A stretch of DNA of 64,000 nucleotides from contig CBDEUC010000001.1 in the NCBI GenBank assembly GCA_965243105.1, positions 542,582-606,581 of the forward strand, read 5' to 3'. Below are positions 7,783 to 16,832 of the stretch, piece after piece. A model generated the notes under the pieces. The model was not told the DNA's origin and made no database searches. It saw only the letters and a list, made by a program, of their open reading frames with translations. Within the stretch, counting starts at the first letter, position 1, and each line of letters opens with the position of its first letter. Position numbers and translations under genes: made by a program. The DNA comes from WLWS01 sp965243105 (GTDB lineage Bacteria > Pseudomonadota > Gammaproteobacteria > Eutrophobiales > Eutrophobiaceae).

Positions 7783-9201
7783 ATGACGACTGATTCAAAT
7801 TTACCAATCGATCCGGCAGTCGTACCGGTCATAGAAAAAAACATTCTCATCGTTGAGGATGAAGATGTTTTTGCCCGCGCAGTGAATAAAAAACTCACCA
7901 GGGAAGGATTCACTTGCCACGTATGTCCGACGCTGGAAATTGCCCGGACTAATTATAGAGAACATGCAGCTGATCTCATCCTGCTGGATATGAGGCTCCC
8001 GGATGGATCGGGCCTGGATTTCCTTGAAGAAATTGGAAACAAATCCGGCAAGCCTTTACCTGTGCTTGCCATGTCTGCCTACGGTGAAATTGAAGATGCA
8101 GTTTCAGCAATGAAGCTGGGAGCCGCTGACTACCTGAAAAAGCCAGTCGACCTTGAAGAGCTTCTGATCAATGTCAGGAAGGTGCTTGAAAAAGATGAGT
8201 TGACCAGGAAGCTGGATTACTCCAGTACAAGGGAGAAACACGCCGTTGAAGGAGTTGATTTCCTGGGCAACTGTGCCGAGATACAGGACGTGAGGGAGCA
8301 GGTATCGCGCATTGCTCAACTTGGCAAAAACAGCCAGGCAATTCCGCCGACTATTTTGATTCTTGGTGAGACAGGAAGCGGCAAGGATGTGGTTGCCCGC
8401 CTGTTACATGCCAACAGCGCACGAAAGAATAGACCCTTTGTGCACGTGGATTGTGCCAGCTTGCCAAAGGATCTCATGGAAGCCGAGTTATTTGGTCACG
8501 AAAAAGGGGCATTCACAAATGCACATACCGCGCGGGCCGGATTGATCGAGGCCGCTGAAGACGGTCTGCTATTCCTTGATGAGATCGGGGAACTACCTCT
8601 CGACCTCCAGTCAAAACTTCTCGCGGTGCTGGAACGTCGCATCATGAGACGGATCGGGTCATCACAGGAGCACTCGGTTGCGGCATGGTTTATGGCAGCG
8701 ACAAACAAGGATATCGAAAAGCTGGCTGCGACGGGTGAGTTCCGCTCAGATTTGTACTACCGCCTTAACGTGTTGACCATCTCGATGCCTCCCCTGCGTC
8801 AACGAGGTGAAGACATCATTCTATTGGCGGATCACTTTGCGCAGCAGACCGCAAAACGTTACGGCTTGTCTACACCTGGTATCGCGAAGGATACGAAAAC
8901 GGCGATGATGAATTACCCCTGGCCCGGTAACGTAAGAGAACTTAAACACATGATTGAACGCGCGGTCTTGCTAAGTGGCGGTGACGACATTTCTCCCGAC
9001 TTACTTCAGCTACCGGGGGCGATTAACGATAGTGTCGCTCCAGTACAGGTCGATAGCAACGCGACGCTTGAGTCTGCCGAACTTGGCCTCATAAAACAGG
9101 CGATGGATAGAACAAATGGAAATGTATCAAAAGCTGCCAGGGAGCTTGGCATTACCAGGATGGCGCTGCGTTACCGCTTGAAAAAACACGGCCTCCAATA
9201 A
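7783..9201 (+). CDS. NtrC-family sigma-54-dependent response regulator
   Basis: 472 aa. A receiver domain (about residues 17-130) has acidic pair ED and phospho-Asp in LLDMRLPDGSG. The AAA+ domain (about 160-395) has Walker A GETGSGKD and Walker B LLFLDEIGEL. A C-terminal Fis-type helix-turn-helix (NGNVSKAARELGITRMALRYRL) follows. The sigma-54 contact loop reads GAFTNA instead of GAFTGA, an unusual change next to the key Thr. The start at 7783 follows the kinase stop directly. It probably activates a sigma-54 promoter; the nearest candidate is that of pqqA. Confidence 0.92.
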   Translation: MTTDSNLPIDPAVVPVIEKNILIVEDEDVFARAVNKKLTREGFTCHVCPTLEIARTNYREHAADLILLDMRLPDGSGLDFLEEIGNKSGKPLPVLAMSAYGEIEDAVSAMKLGAADYLKKPVDLEELLINVRKVLEKDELTRKLDYSSTREKHAVEGVDFLGNCAEIQDVREQVSRIAQLGKNSQAIPPTILILGETGSGKDVVARLLHANSARKNRPFVHVDCASLPKDLMEAELFGHEKGAFTNAHTARAGLIEAAEDGLLFLDEIGELPLDLQSKLLAVLERRIMRRIGSSQEHSVAAWFMAATNKDIEKLAATGEFRSDLYYRLNVLTISMPPLRQRGEDIILLADHFAQQTAKRYGLSTPGIAKDTKTAMMNYPWPGNVRELKHMIERAVLLSGGDDISPDLLQLPGAINDSVAPVQVDSNATLESAELGLIKQAMDRTNGNVSKAARELGITRMALRYRLKKHGLQ

Positions 9202-9222
9202 ACATCAATTTTACGTTTCAGT

Positions 9223-10548
9223 TTAATGTAGTTTCATTCTCGGTCGGTTTCGTCTCGTGAGGATGTTGGCAATGGTTGTTAAGCCGGTGCGAATGTAGCC
9301 ATGTAGTGCAACCTGGTGCATTTTGTACAGGGACAGGTAAACAAAACGCGCCAGCAATCCCTCTATAAAGATACTGCTTGACCATATCTTCGCTATATTT
9401 CCCATCAGGTTGCCAACCGTGGAATAACGACTCAAGTTGATCAGGGAGCCGTAATCGACATAGTGGTATTCCGGTAATCCGGATTCTCCATTGACACGCT
9501 TTTTCATGCTTTTCACAAGCATGCTGGCCTGTTGATGTGCAGCCTGTGCCCGCGGGGGGACACTATCACCGGTTTGTGGATCCGTGCAGGCAGCACAATC
9601 GCCAAATGCAAAAATGTTCTCGTCGCTGGTCGTCTGTAAAGTGGATTTCACCAGCAACTGGTTGATGCGGTTGCATTCAAGCCCATCGATCTCCGAAAGA
9701 AATTGAGGTGCCTTGATACCAGCCGCCCAGACCAGTATGCCCGCGCTTACTGTTTTGCCGCTCTCTGTTTCAAAACCTGAGGCCGATGCCCGTGTAATAC
9801 GTTCGTTGGTAAGTACGTCGATGCCAATATTCTCCAACTGTTTCTGTACTTCTGCAGACATGTGCTCAGGCAACCCGGGAAGCACGCGGTTTGCAGCCTC
9901 AATAATCGTAATCTTGAGCTGTTTCTCGGCGTCGATGCCATCCAGTCCGTACCTTATCAACTGCCGTGTTGATTCGAATAACTCCGCTGCGAGTTCAACA
10001 CCGGTTGCACCAGCACCGGCGATAGCAATGTGCAGCTGGTTTTCACTGGTTTCCCCGGCACTCGTATGGGCTGTGTAGCAGCTTTTCAGCAAATGCTGGT
10101 GAAAAGCATCGGCTTCTGATTGCTTATCAATAAAGTGACAATGTTCCGTTACCCCGGGTACGCCGAAGTCATTGGAAATACTCCCGACCGACATGATGAG
10201 AGTGTCGTATTGAAACGTTCGAGCCGGGATATATTCGGTTCCTGCTGAATCAATGGCTGGAGCGGTAATCACAGTTTTGTTTTCCCTGTCCACCTTGACT
10301 ACCCTGCCCAGCCTGAACCTGAAATGGTGCCAGTTAGCCTGCGCAAGGTAACTCAACTCATCTTCATGGGAGTTCAACGAGCCAGCAGCAACTTCATGTA
10401 AAAGTGGTTTCCAGAGATGTGTCAGGCTTGCGTCAATGAGGGTGACTTCAATTTCATTTTTCTTTGAAAATAGATCACCCAGGCGGGTAGCCAGTTCAAG
10501 CCCGCCGGCACCTCCGCCGACTATTACAATTCGATGATTAATTCCCAT
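9223..10548 (-). CDS. NAD(P)/FAD-dependent oxidoreductase, type II NADH dehydrogenase-like
   Basis: 441 aa. It begins with the FAD-binding Rossmann motif IVIVGGGAGGLELA, has a second dinucleotide motif IAGAGATGVELAAEL near residue 175 for NADH, and the FAFGDCAAC block near residue 300 that closes the FAD site. The C-terminal part has the hydrophobic/amphipathic stretch expected for membrane attachment of NDH-2. This family passes electrons from NADH to quinone without proton pumping. The ATG at 10548 is chosen because it sits directly before the FAD motif; longer frames add unrelated residues. The DUF1244 gene is divergent 100 bp away. Confidence 0.88.
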   Translation of the reverse strand: MGINHRIVIVGGGAGGLELATRLGDLFSKKNEIEVTLIDASLTHLWKPLLHEVAAGSLNSHEDELSYLAQANWHHFRFRLGRVVKVDRENKTVITAPAIDSAGTEYIPARTFQYDTLIMSVGSISNDFGVPGVTEHCHFIDKQSEADAFHQHLLKSCYTAHTSAGETSENQLHIAIAGAGATGVELAAELFESTRQLIRYGLDGIDAEKQLKITIIEAANRVLPGLPEHMSAEVQKQLENIGIDVLTNERITRASASGFETESGKTVSAGILVWAAGIKAPQFLSEIDGLECNRINQLLVKSTLQTTSDENIFAFGDCAACTDPQTGDSVPPRAQAAHQQASMLVKSMKKRVNGESGLPEYHYVDYGSLINLSRYSTVGNLMGNIAKIWSSSIFIEGLLARFVYLSLYKMHQVALHGYIRTGLTTIANILTRRNRPRMKLH

Positions 10549-10648
10549 ATTCTTTAAAGGCAATGATCGCGATTTTTTCTGACAAGGTATCGCATGTGTA
10601 TAATGGCAGCATAATAACACAGCAGCATTCGCGCTATTGGAGAAATAA

Positions 10649-10942
10649 ATGGACAAAGAAACACAAACTGAACTTGAAGCCGCAGCCTTTCGAAGACTTG
10701 TTCAACACTTGAGAGATAATACGGATGTGCAAAATATTGACCTGATGATACTGGCAAATTTTTGCCGTAATTGCCTGTCCAAGTGGTATCTCGCCGCAGC
10801 AGAGGAACGGGAAGTTGCTCTCGATATGGAACAGGCCCGGGAAATCATCTACGGCATGCCGTACTCGGAGTGGAAGGACAAGTACCAGGCCGAGGCGACC
10901 CAGGAACAGAAAGATGCCTATGCCGCGAGGCAGGCAAAGTAG
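10649..10942 (+). CDS. DUF1244 domain protein
   Basis: 97 aa, nearly all DUF1244: FRRLVQHLRDNTDVQNIDLM, then ANFCRNCLSKWY with the conserved Cys-x2-Cys, and the YGMPYSEWKDKYQ block. Small all-helical protein of unknown function, widespread in proteobacteria. A good ATG is preceded by GGAGAAATAA. Confidence 0.93.
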   Translation: MDKETQTELEAAAFRRLVQHLRDNTDVQNIDLMILANFCRNCLSKWYLAAAEEREVALDMEQAREIIYGMPYSEWKDKYQAEATQEQKDAYAARQAK

Positions 10943-11074
10943 TTGGTACCATTACAATCATAGTCCGAAAGTCAGACGCCATGGAGGGCGGTTGCCAGGT
11001 TTCACGACCAGTTAAATTCGGGAATTCTTCGCAGAATTAACAGTATCAAGGAAAACGACAGGAAGTGATGAAAC

Positions 11075-11151
11075 TGGTGCCGGATGAGAGATTCGAACTC
11101 CCGACCATCCGCTTACAAGGCGGGCGCTCTACCGGGCTGAGCTAATCCGGC
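11075..11151 (-). tRNA. tRNA-Thr (anticodon TGT)
   Basis: 77 nt on the minus strand including an encoded 3' CCA. The acceptor stem GCCGGAT/ATCCGGC is perfect, and the D-arm is GCTC/GAGC. The anticodon loop CTTGTAA gives TGT, which reads ACA Thr. The T-arm GGGAG/CTCTC has loop TTCGAAT. One C-A mismatch closes the outer anticodon stem (27-43). Sequence and loop match bacterial tRNA-Thr(UGU). Confidence 0.93.
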
Positions 11152-11472
11152 AAGGATTGATGTATTTCACAATTCTCTCGCTACCGCGAGGGCTGCACAA
11201 AGTATAAGATCAACCTTTCAATTACAAGTATTTTCCTGTCTTTGACGCGCGCCAAATGCTTGAACTGGTGCACGCATTTTCAACTTCAGGCACGTGCTGT
11301 CGGGCCACTTGATTTGAAGACGACCTGTTTTGACGCGGGAACAGGAAATAATTTACCTATTCCATCACTTTAGGTAGCTAATTATTTGATTTACATAAAT
11401 TAACGAATTAACATCACTTGCTCACCAAATTGTTGAAAAAACTCGGGACCATCCGCGGAACACAAATAAGCC
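11152..11472. other. Intergenic region between tRNA-Thr and the receiver-kinase gene
   Basis: 321 bp without a gene. For the tRNA (minus strand) there is a possible promoter TTGTAA (11222-11227) - 15 bp - TATACT (11201-11206), followed by a hairpin CTCGC/GCGAG (11177-11190) in the leader. The right half (11345-11420) is AT-rich and probably carries the promoter of the downstream gene, but no clear -35/-10 pair stands out. Confidence 0.4.
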
Positions 11473-12738
11473 ATGAAAATCCTAATAATAGATGACTCTG
11501 CTGATTTTCGTGCTTTGCTGCGTCTTTACCTGAACAAGGAACTGGATGCTCCGGATATCGAAGAATACGACCTGGAAAACCTGGGTAAGCCGGCTGATAA
11601 CTTTGACTGGTCGCCTTATGACCTGGTATTCCTGGATTACCAGCTTGGTGAAGATGAAGATGGCCTGGCATGGTTGAAAGAGTTTCGAAACAAGCCCAAC
11701 TTTCCCCCGACAGTTATCCTGACAGCAGAAGGTGATGAGTATATTGCGGTACGCGCCGTAAAACTTGGCGCCGCTGATTATATTAATAAAAAGGATGTAT
11801 CGCCCAAGCGCCTCAAGGAGCTGGTCGAGGATGCCATCGAATTTGGAGAAGAAGTGGTGGTCGAGCAGCAATCCATGATGGATGACGCGACCCGTATAAT
11901 TAAAAAGATAAACACCGACAAAGAAGCATTGCCCGAGCAAAATCTTGATATTGGTTACAAGTTTGTTCGATTGATCGGGCAGGGAGCCATGTCCCACGTT
12001 TACCTTGCGGAGCGGGTCATAGACAAGCAGTCACTGGTGTTGAAGGTACTTGACCTGACCAAGGCAGAGTCCCAGACACTGATTGATCGATTCCTGCTTG
12101 AAGCAGAGCTGATTGCCGATCTTGATACACCTTTTGTGGTGAAAATTTATGAACACGGGATGACCGAAAACTATGGATATATTGCCATGGAGTTTTTTTC
12201 CCGTGGCGATCTCAAGCAACGCATGGAATTGAATATTTCACCCGAAGTCGCATTTAATTACATGCAGCACATTTGTTATGGGTTGTCGGCTATACATCGA
12301 ATTGGGGTAGTGCACCGTGATCTAAAACCTGCAAATATCATGTTTCGCGGTGACGACAGCCTTGCCCTGGCAGACTTTGGCATATCCAAGCGCATAGAGC
12401 AGGGCACTGGTCTTACAAGTATCGGCCAGGTCCTGGGTACGCCCCACTACATGAGCCCGGAACAGGGTGAAGCCCTAAGCGTGGACGGCAGGGCTGATAT
12501 TTACAGCGCCGGCATTCTCCTGTACGAATTATTGACCGGCGAAAAACCATTCAAGGCGCAGACTCCCGCCGCGCTGATTTACCAGCATGTCCATGGCGAT
12601 ATACCCCTGCTCCCCGAGGCACTGTCAAAGTACCAGGAAATTATTAACCGCACCCTCGCCAAGAAACCTGAAAATCGCTACCAGACAGCAATGGAGTTGA
12701 TTTACGTGCTCGAGGAAGCGGAGCGGGATTTTCAATAG
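11473..12738 (+). CDS. Receiver domain - Ser/Thr protein kinase fusion
   Basis: 421 aa. Residues 1-125 form a receiver domain with acidic DD (IIDDSADF), phospho-Asp in VFLDYQLGEDE, and K in a late IKK-like position (DYINKKDVS). Residues about 160-420 form a Hanks-type kinase: IGQGAMSHVYLAE glycine loop, Lys in LVLKVL, catalytic HRDLKPANIM, DFG in LADFGISK, and activation loop GTPHYMSPEQ. No membrane segment, so a cytoplasmic kinase controlled by phosphorelay is likely. The two-component pair starts about 50 bp downstream. A possible partner is the FHA protein at 1264-2790. Confidence 0.93.
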   Translation: MKILIIDDSADFRALLRLYLNKELDAPDIEEYDLENLGKPADNFDWSPYDLVFLDYQLGEDEDGLAWLKEFRNKPNFPPTVILTAEGDEYIAVRAVKLGAADYINKKDVSPKRLKELVEDAIEFGEEVVVEQQSMMDDATRIIKKINTDKEALPEQNLDIGYKFVRLIGQGAMSHVYLAERVIDKQSLVLKVLDLTKAESQTLIDRFLLEAELIADLDTPFVVKIYEHGMTENYGYIAMEFFSRGDLKQRMELNISPEVAFNYMQHICYGLSAIHRIGVVHRDLKPANIMFRGDDSLALADFGISKRIEQGTGLTSIGQVLGTPHYMSPEQGEALSVDGRADIYSAGILLYELLTGEKPFKAQTPAALIYQHVHGDIPLLPEALSKYQEIINRTLAKKPENRYQTAMELIYVLEEAERDFQ

Positions 12739-12790
12739 CCGGAATCCCGGACTTTTTCCTGGCTGAATACCAGTGACAGGAACATCTCAA

Positions 12791-14149
12791 ATGAGTCTTC
12801 GCATTCGCCTTAGCATCCTCATCACGGTACTGTTCATATCAGTATTTATCGGAGCGGGCGTCTTCCTTATCCAGAGCGCTCGGGATACCGTGCTGGAGGA
12901 TATCAATTCCAGTGCGTCGCATACATTGAAGCTGGTGGAAGCCCTGTTGGAGAGTGTCGAAGATATCGACGAGCCGGCAATCCAGCAGCTGGTTCTTGAA
13001 AATCTTTCGCAGATGGTTTCCGGCAGGGACCTGCAAATTGTTATCAAGCGATATTCTGAAGGGCTAAAACCATTTCCTCCGGCTTCAAGACCTGAAATCA
13101 AAACCGGAGCGCCCGGCTGGTTCGTGAACATGGTGCAGCCGCCACCCCTGGAGTTCAGGCGCATAATTTCGCTCGCGGGGATCAGCGGTGTGGAAGTCAT
13201 TATCCTGGCGGATCCTTCGGCAGAAATAACCGAGGTCTGGTTTGAAACAAGGAATGTCCTGTTTTTCCTGATGCTGTTTATTATCCTTGCAAACTTTCTC
13301 CTGTATTTTGCACTTGGGCGTTACCTGTCACCCATTTCCTCCATTCTCACAGCACTTGAACGCATTGAGCATGGTGACTATCGCCAACGTCTTCCCCAGT
13401 ATGAGCTGCCAGAGCTTTCAAGGATATCTGACCGGGTAAACCACATGGCTGATGTTCTACTGGCCAGTAGAAATGAAAATCGAAAGCTTGCGCAAAAAAC
13501 ACTTGCGATCCAGGAGCAGGAGCGTCGGCACCTTGCCCAGGAACTTCATGATGAACTGGGGCAGTCCCTGTCTGCTATCAAGGCTATTGCAGTTTCGATT
13601 GAAAAGCAGGCTGACGAGAGTGAAGCATCCATTCGAAATAACGCGGTCACTATTGGGTCTTTTTCAGAGCGCATGTACGAAGTGGCCAGGAACATGATGC
13701 AAAGACTAAGACCTACTGTACTCGACGAACTTGGCTTGCTGGTAGCGCTTCAGGAGATGATTGACGACTGGAACCAGCGTCATGGGGATGTTTTTTGCCA
13801 TTTTAACTGCCGTGGCGATATTTCCGGGCTTGATGAAGATGTTAATATTCACCTCTACAGGATAATCCAGGAGAGCCTGACCAACGTTATCAAGCATTCA
13901 AAGGCCGAGGAAGTGTTCATCGACCTGCAAAGGGACACAAAAAAGCTCGAGATTAGTATCCGTGATGACGGTTGTGGATTTGAGCCCGAGGGTGTCAATC
14001 GCGGGCTGGGTTTGCTGGGCATGCAGGAAAGGGTGGAGGCCGTGAATGGAAAAATTACTATTGATAGTAATACGGGCGACGGAGTCCATATAGAAATAAT
14101 TTTGCCCCTGCCAACGATGCAGGGCGATGAGACAAATGGAGTGGTTTAA
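12791..14149 (+). CDS. NarX-type sensor histidine kinase
   Basis: 452 aa. Membrane helices at about residues 5-27 and 155-175 flank a periplasmic sensor of ~125 aa. HAMP covers about 176-230. The HisKA_3 phosphorylation site is ERRHLAQELHDELGQSLSA, and the ATPase has DDGCGF and GLGLLGMQERV. ATG 12791 is preferred over the in-frame GTG at 12773 because AGGA lies 8 bp before it. The regulator gene follows with no gap. Kinases of this type (ExaD-like) control PQQ alcohol oxidation in pseudomonads, and the neighbouring PQQ-associated periplasmic genes support a similar role. Confidence 0.9.
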   Translation: MSLRIRLSILITVLFISVFIGAGVFLIQSARDTVLEDINSSASHTLKLVEALLESVEDIDEPAIQQLVLENLSQMVSGRDLQIVIKRYSEGLKPFPPASRPEIKTGAPGWFVNMVQPPPLEFRRIISLAGISGVEVIILADPSAEITEVWFETRNVLFFLMLFIILANFLLYFALGRYLSPISSILTALERIEHGDYRQRLPQYELPELSRISDRVNHMADVLLASRNENRKLAQKTLAIQEQERRHLAQELHDELGQSLSAIKAIAVSIEKQADESEASIRNNAVTIGSFSERMYEVARNMMQRLRPTVLDELGLLVALQEMIDDWNQRHGDVFCHFNCRGDISGLDEDVNIHLYRIIQESLTNVIKHSKAEEVFIDLQRDTKKLEISIRDDGCGFEPEGVNRGLGLLGMQERVEAVNGKITIDSNTGDGVHIEIILPLPTMQGDETNGVV

Positions 14150-14782
14150 ATGATTAATGTGATGCTTGTAGATGATCATGCCGTTGTACGTGCGGGATAC
14201 CGGGTGCTGCTCGAAAACGCAGAAGATATTGAGATTGTTGCAGAAGCAGAAACCGGTGAGCAGGCCTGCAAGGCCTATGTTGATCACGGTCCTGATGTCA
14301 TCGTGATGGACCTTTCCCTGCCCGGGATGGGGGGACTGGAAGCGATACGCAGGATCATTGCCCGGGATTCAAAAGCGAGGATCCTCGTATTTAGCATGCA
14401 CGAGAACACTGTATTCGTAGACCAGGCACTCAATGCCGGAGCGATGGGGTACATCACCAAGAACTGTGCACCTGACGTATTACTGAATGCTATCAGGGAT
14501 ATTGCCGGCGGTGGAATTTTCCTGGCTCCGGACATTGCACAGCACCTGGCATTTCAAAAGTCACGTGGACAGGATTCTCCATTTTCTATCCTGTCCACCC
14601 GTGAGTTTGAAATTTTTTGCCTGCTCGCCGAAGGTCTTAATACCAGCCAGATTGCGAAACGTCTTTCACTGAGTTACAAGACGGTGTCGAACTACACTAC
14701 GCAAATCAAGAGCAAGCTTGATGTGGGCACCGTCGCCGAGATCGCCCGCCTGGCAATCAGTCACAACATAGTGCAGGTGTAA
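14150..14782 (+). CDS. LuxR-type response regulator
   Basis: 210 aa. The receiver domain (1-120) has LVDDHAVV, phospho-Asp in VIVMDLSLPGM, and a Lys near residue 104 (ITKN). The LuxR helix-turn-helix is at about 145-205: LSTREFEIFCLLAEGLNTSQ and SYKTVSNYTTQIKSKL. It resembles ExaE/AgmR-like regulators of alcohol oxidation genes. It abuts its kinase gene and converges on the beta-propeller gene 8 bp away. A palindrome at 16654-16679 is a candidate binding site. Confidence 0.9.
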   Translation: MINVMLVDDHAVVRAGYRVLLENAEDIEIVAEAETGEQACKAYVDHGPDVIVMDLSLPGMGGLEAIRRIIARDSKARILVFSMHENTVFVDQALNAGAMGYITKNCAPDVLLNAIRDIAGGGIFLAPDIAQHLAFQKSRGQDSPFSILSTREFEIFCLLAEGLNTSQIAKRLSLSYKTVSNYTTQIKSKLDVGTVAEIARLAISHNIVQV

Positions 14783-14789
14783 CGCGCAA

Positions 14790-15743
14790 CTAGTCGTCGA
14801 CCACCACACCCCAGGGAAACTTGCCAACCTCGATTGTCTTGATATTGGTGTTGCTGTCGGTATCGATGACGCTAACTGTTCCGCTGACACCATCGGTTGT
14901 GAAAATACGTTTTCCGTCTCTTGTTTTTGCAAGGCCCCAGGTACGTTTACCAACGGGAATACCCTTTATCAGCTCCATCTTGTCGGCATCCATCACCAGT
15001 ATCTGGTTAGCCCTGCCGCCCGCGACGTAGATTGTTTTTTCATCGTTACTTAACAGGATATCCTTGGGCTTGGCTTTTTCATCGGCGATCTTGGCCTTGG
15101 AAAGAATCTTGAATTCTTTCATATCGACCTTTTTTACTTCTCCGCTGATCTCGGAAGTTGAATAGGCAAGATCTCCTGCCTTGTTAAATACGGCAGACCT
15201 GGGGCGAGCACCAACGAGAATATTGGCCACGATATCGTGACCGGGTACGGCAATCACGTGCAGCATATTGGTGGACTCACTGGTGACAATGACATGCTCG
15301 CCCGTGGGAGAGATCGCCACCCCTTCAGGTTCAAGTCCAACCGGGATTTCAGCAACCTGGCTACCATCTTTTGGATTGAATACCGTGGCTTTCGCGTCAT
15401 CCTCATTGGAAATGTAGATGTTACCGTTCGGGTGTACCGCAAATGTTTCCGGATCAGAGCCAGATTGAAACTTCCTCAGTACTTCAAGGCTGGAAGGGTC
15501 CACGACAGCGATCAGGTTTTCTTCGCTTACCGCGACGTAGAGCTCCTTGCCGTCCGGCGACAAACCGATACCCCTTGGTCGCTCCCCGATGGCGATAGTG
15601 GCCTCTACTTCGAGCGTGCTGCCGTTAATGACGCTGATGTCATTGCTGCGCTCGTTAGTGATAAATATTCTACCCGTGCCGGCGGCGTGAAGGGCCGGGC
15701 TGGTAAATACGCATAGTAGTATCAACTGGCGAAGAAAATTCAT
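14790..15743 (-). CDS. Periplasmic YVTN beta-propeller, PQQ-catabolism-associated type
   Basis: 317 aa. A signal peptide (about 1-20) is followed by seven beta-propeller blades with repeats of IFITNERSNDISVID, GERPRGIGLSPDGK and IYVAGGRAN. Length, export signal and pairing with the substrate-binding protein behind it match the family described as PQQ-dependent catabolism-associated beta-propeller. It may serve as a scaffold or electron-transfer partner of a periplasmic alcohol dehydrogenase; its biochemical role is not established. Co-oriented with 15800-16606, so one operon is likely. Confidence 0.85.
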   Translation of the reverse strand: MNFLRQLILLCVFTSPALHAAGTGRIFITNERSNDISVINGSTLEVEATIAIGERPRGIGLSPDGKELYVAVSEENLIAVVDPSSLEVLRKFQSGSDPETFAVHPNGNIYISNEDDAKATVFNPKDGSQVAEIPVGLEPEGVAISPTGEHVIVTSESTNMLHVIAVPGHDIVANILVGARPRSAVFNKAGDLAYSTSEISGEVKKVDMKEFKILSKAKIADEKAKPKDILLSNDEKTIYVAGGRANQILVMDADKMELIKGIPVGKRTWGLAKTRDGKRIFTTDGVSGTVSVIDTDSNTNIKTIEVGKFPWGVVVDD

Positions 15744-15799
15744 TGACTGCTCCTGTTAATTTATTTGTTTTGAATCATTTATCCTGTTCAAGTTCCTTG

Positions 15800-16606
15800 T
15801 TACTTGACACATTCTTTTAGCCCAAGACTATCAATATCATTGGAAACGCCCCGTACTGGTGCCTCTCCCAGTAATTTACTTCCTTCGACAATCAGCATGG
15901 GCTGGCGTAACTGGCCGGTTTCCCTGAAAGTCATGTTGATGCCTTTCTGACCGTCAAAGGCCAGTTCATGTTTCAGGAACGCCAGAAGCGCCGGTGCGCT
16001 GTCAAGCTGGTTCCTGGCAATGGCATCTGAACTCATCTTGATGGCTGCCCAGCCTGCCCATGCATGGTCATCCATTGCAATGCCAAAGGCTTTACGATAT
16101 CGCTTGTTAAGATCCCTGGCCGCGAATTTTACAAAATCACCGTGCCATGTCTGAGCGCTTACGCTGGCGGCCGGATTCTTCTGCTGCCATTGTTGCACTG
16201 CATCCTGTCGCATCTTGCTACTGGCAATAACATGAAGCACGTTTGGCATACAACGCGCTCGCAGCTCATCCTCTTCAAGCACAAGGTTGAATACAGGGTA
16301 TGTAGGGTAGGAAGACTGGATCGCACTGAGCTCATCAGCATTGCTTGCCACGAGTATAGCCACCAGGTTTTCATTCGCGAAGGGGATTCCTGCGGCGCTG
16401 TCGTAGACATCAAGGTGATATTCCTGACCCAGGAACTGCCCCTGTAAGTTCGCCTCCTTGAGACCCTGCTGAAGACCGAGCAGGGATGCTTCCGAGCTGT
16501 CGCCAATAAAGGCGAAATCATAACGCTGCTGTGCGTACGCGAGATGTGGCAATGTGATAATAATAATCATTATCATTTGCGCGAGATGCCTGGAGAATAT
16601 TTTCAT
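15800..16606 (-). CDS. Periplasmic binding protein, PQQ alcohol dehydrogenase-associated type
   Basis: 268 aa. Signal peptide (1-25, ending AYAQQ) and a short type-I-like periplasmic binding fold with FAFIGDSSEASLLG at the start and HAWAGWAAIKM near residue 180. It fits the group of ABC-type binding proteins found with PQQ-dependent alcohol dehydrogenase systems; no ABC permease or ATPase is encoded nearby. First gene of a minus-strand pair, divergent from the aor operon across a 226-bp regulatory region. Confidence 0.8.
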   Translation of the reverse strand: MKIFSRHLAQMIMIIIITLPHLAYAQQRYDFAFIGDSSEASLLGLQQGLKEANLQGQFLGQEYHLDVYDSAAGIPFANENLVAILVASNADELSAIQSSYPTYPVFNLVLEEDELRARCMPNVLHVIASSKMRQDAVQQWQQKNPAASVSAQTWHGDFVKFAARDLNKRYRKAFGIAMDDHAWAGWAAIKMSSDAIARNQLDSAPALLAFLKHELAFDGQKGINMTFRETGQLRQPMLIVEGSKLLGEAPVRGVSNDIDSLGLKECVK

Positions 16607-16653
16607 AACAGTTCAGTCACTTAATCAGTTTATTAGTCATCTTTGTGCCTGGA

Positions 16654-16679
16654 TTAAGTGGCCATCGTGTTCCACTTAA
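16654..16679. promoter_or_regulatory. Palindromic operator candidate upstream of the aor operon
   Basis: A perfect 8-bp inverted repeat TTAAGTGG / CCACTTAA with a 10-bp spacer. It lies just upstream of the proposed -35 (16687), centred about 55 bp before the expected start of transcription, a usual place for an activator site. It lies between two divergent transcripts of the same pathway, so one factor could serve both; the LuxR-type regulator at 14150 is the obvious candidate. Confidence 0.5.
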
Positions 16680-16686
16680 ACTGGCG

Positions 16687-16715
16687 CTTTACTATACCTT
16701 CTCGAGCTTTATAAT
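16687..16715 (+). promoter_or_regulatory. Candidate sigma-70 promoter of the aor operon
   Basis: CTTTAC (16687-16692), 17-bp spacer, TATAAT (16710-16715). The -10 is perfect and the -35 poor, as expected for an activated promoter. It would give a leader of about 110 nt before aorA. Confidence 0.5.
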
Positions 16716-16832
16716 TCCGCGTAGCAAACAGCGCTAGGATACTAGGCTATTTGATATAACTACAATATGAAAAATTCCCTTGTTCAAGTCGGATTTTTCA
16801 ACGATCCAGTTATCAATTGAGGAGGAGTCGCG

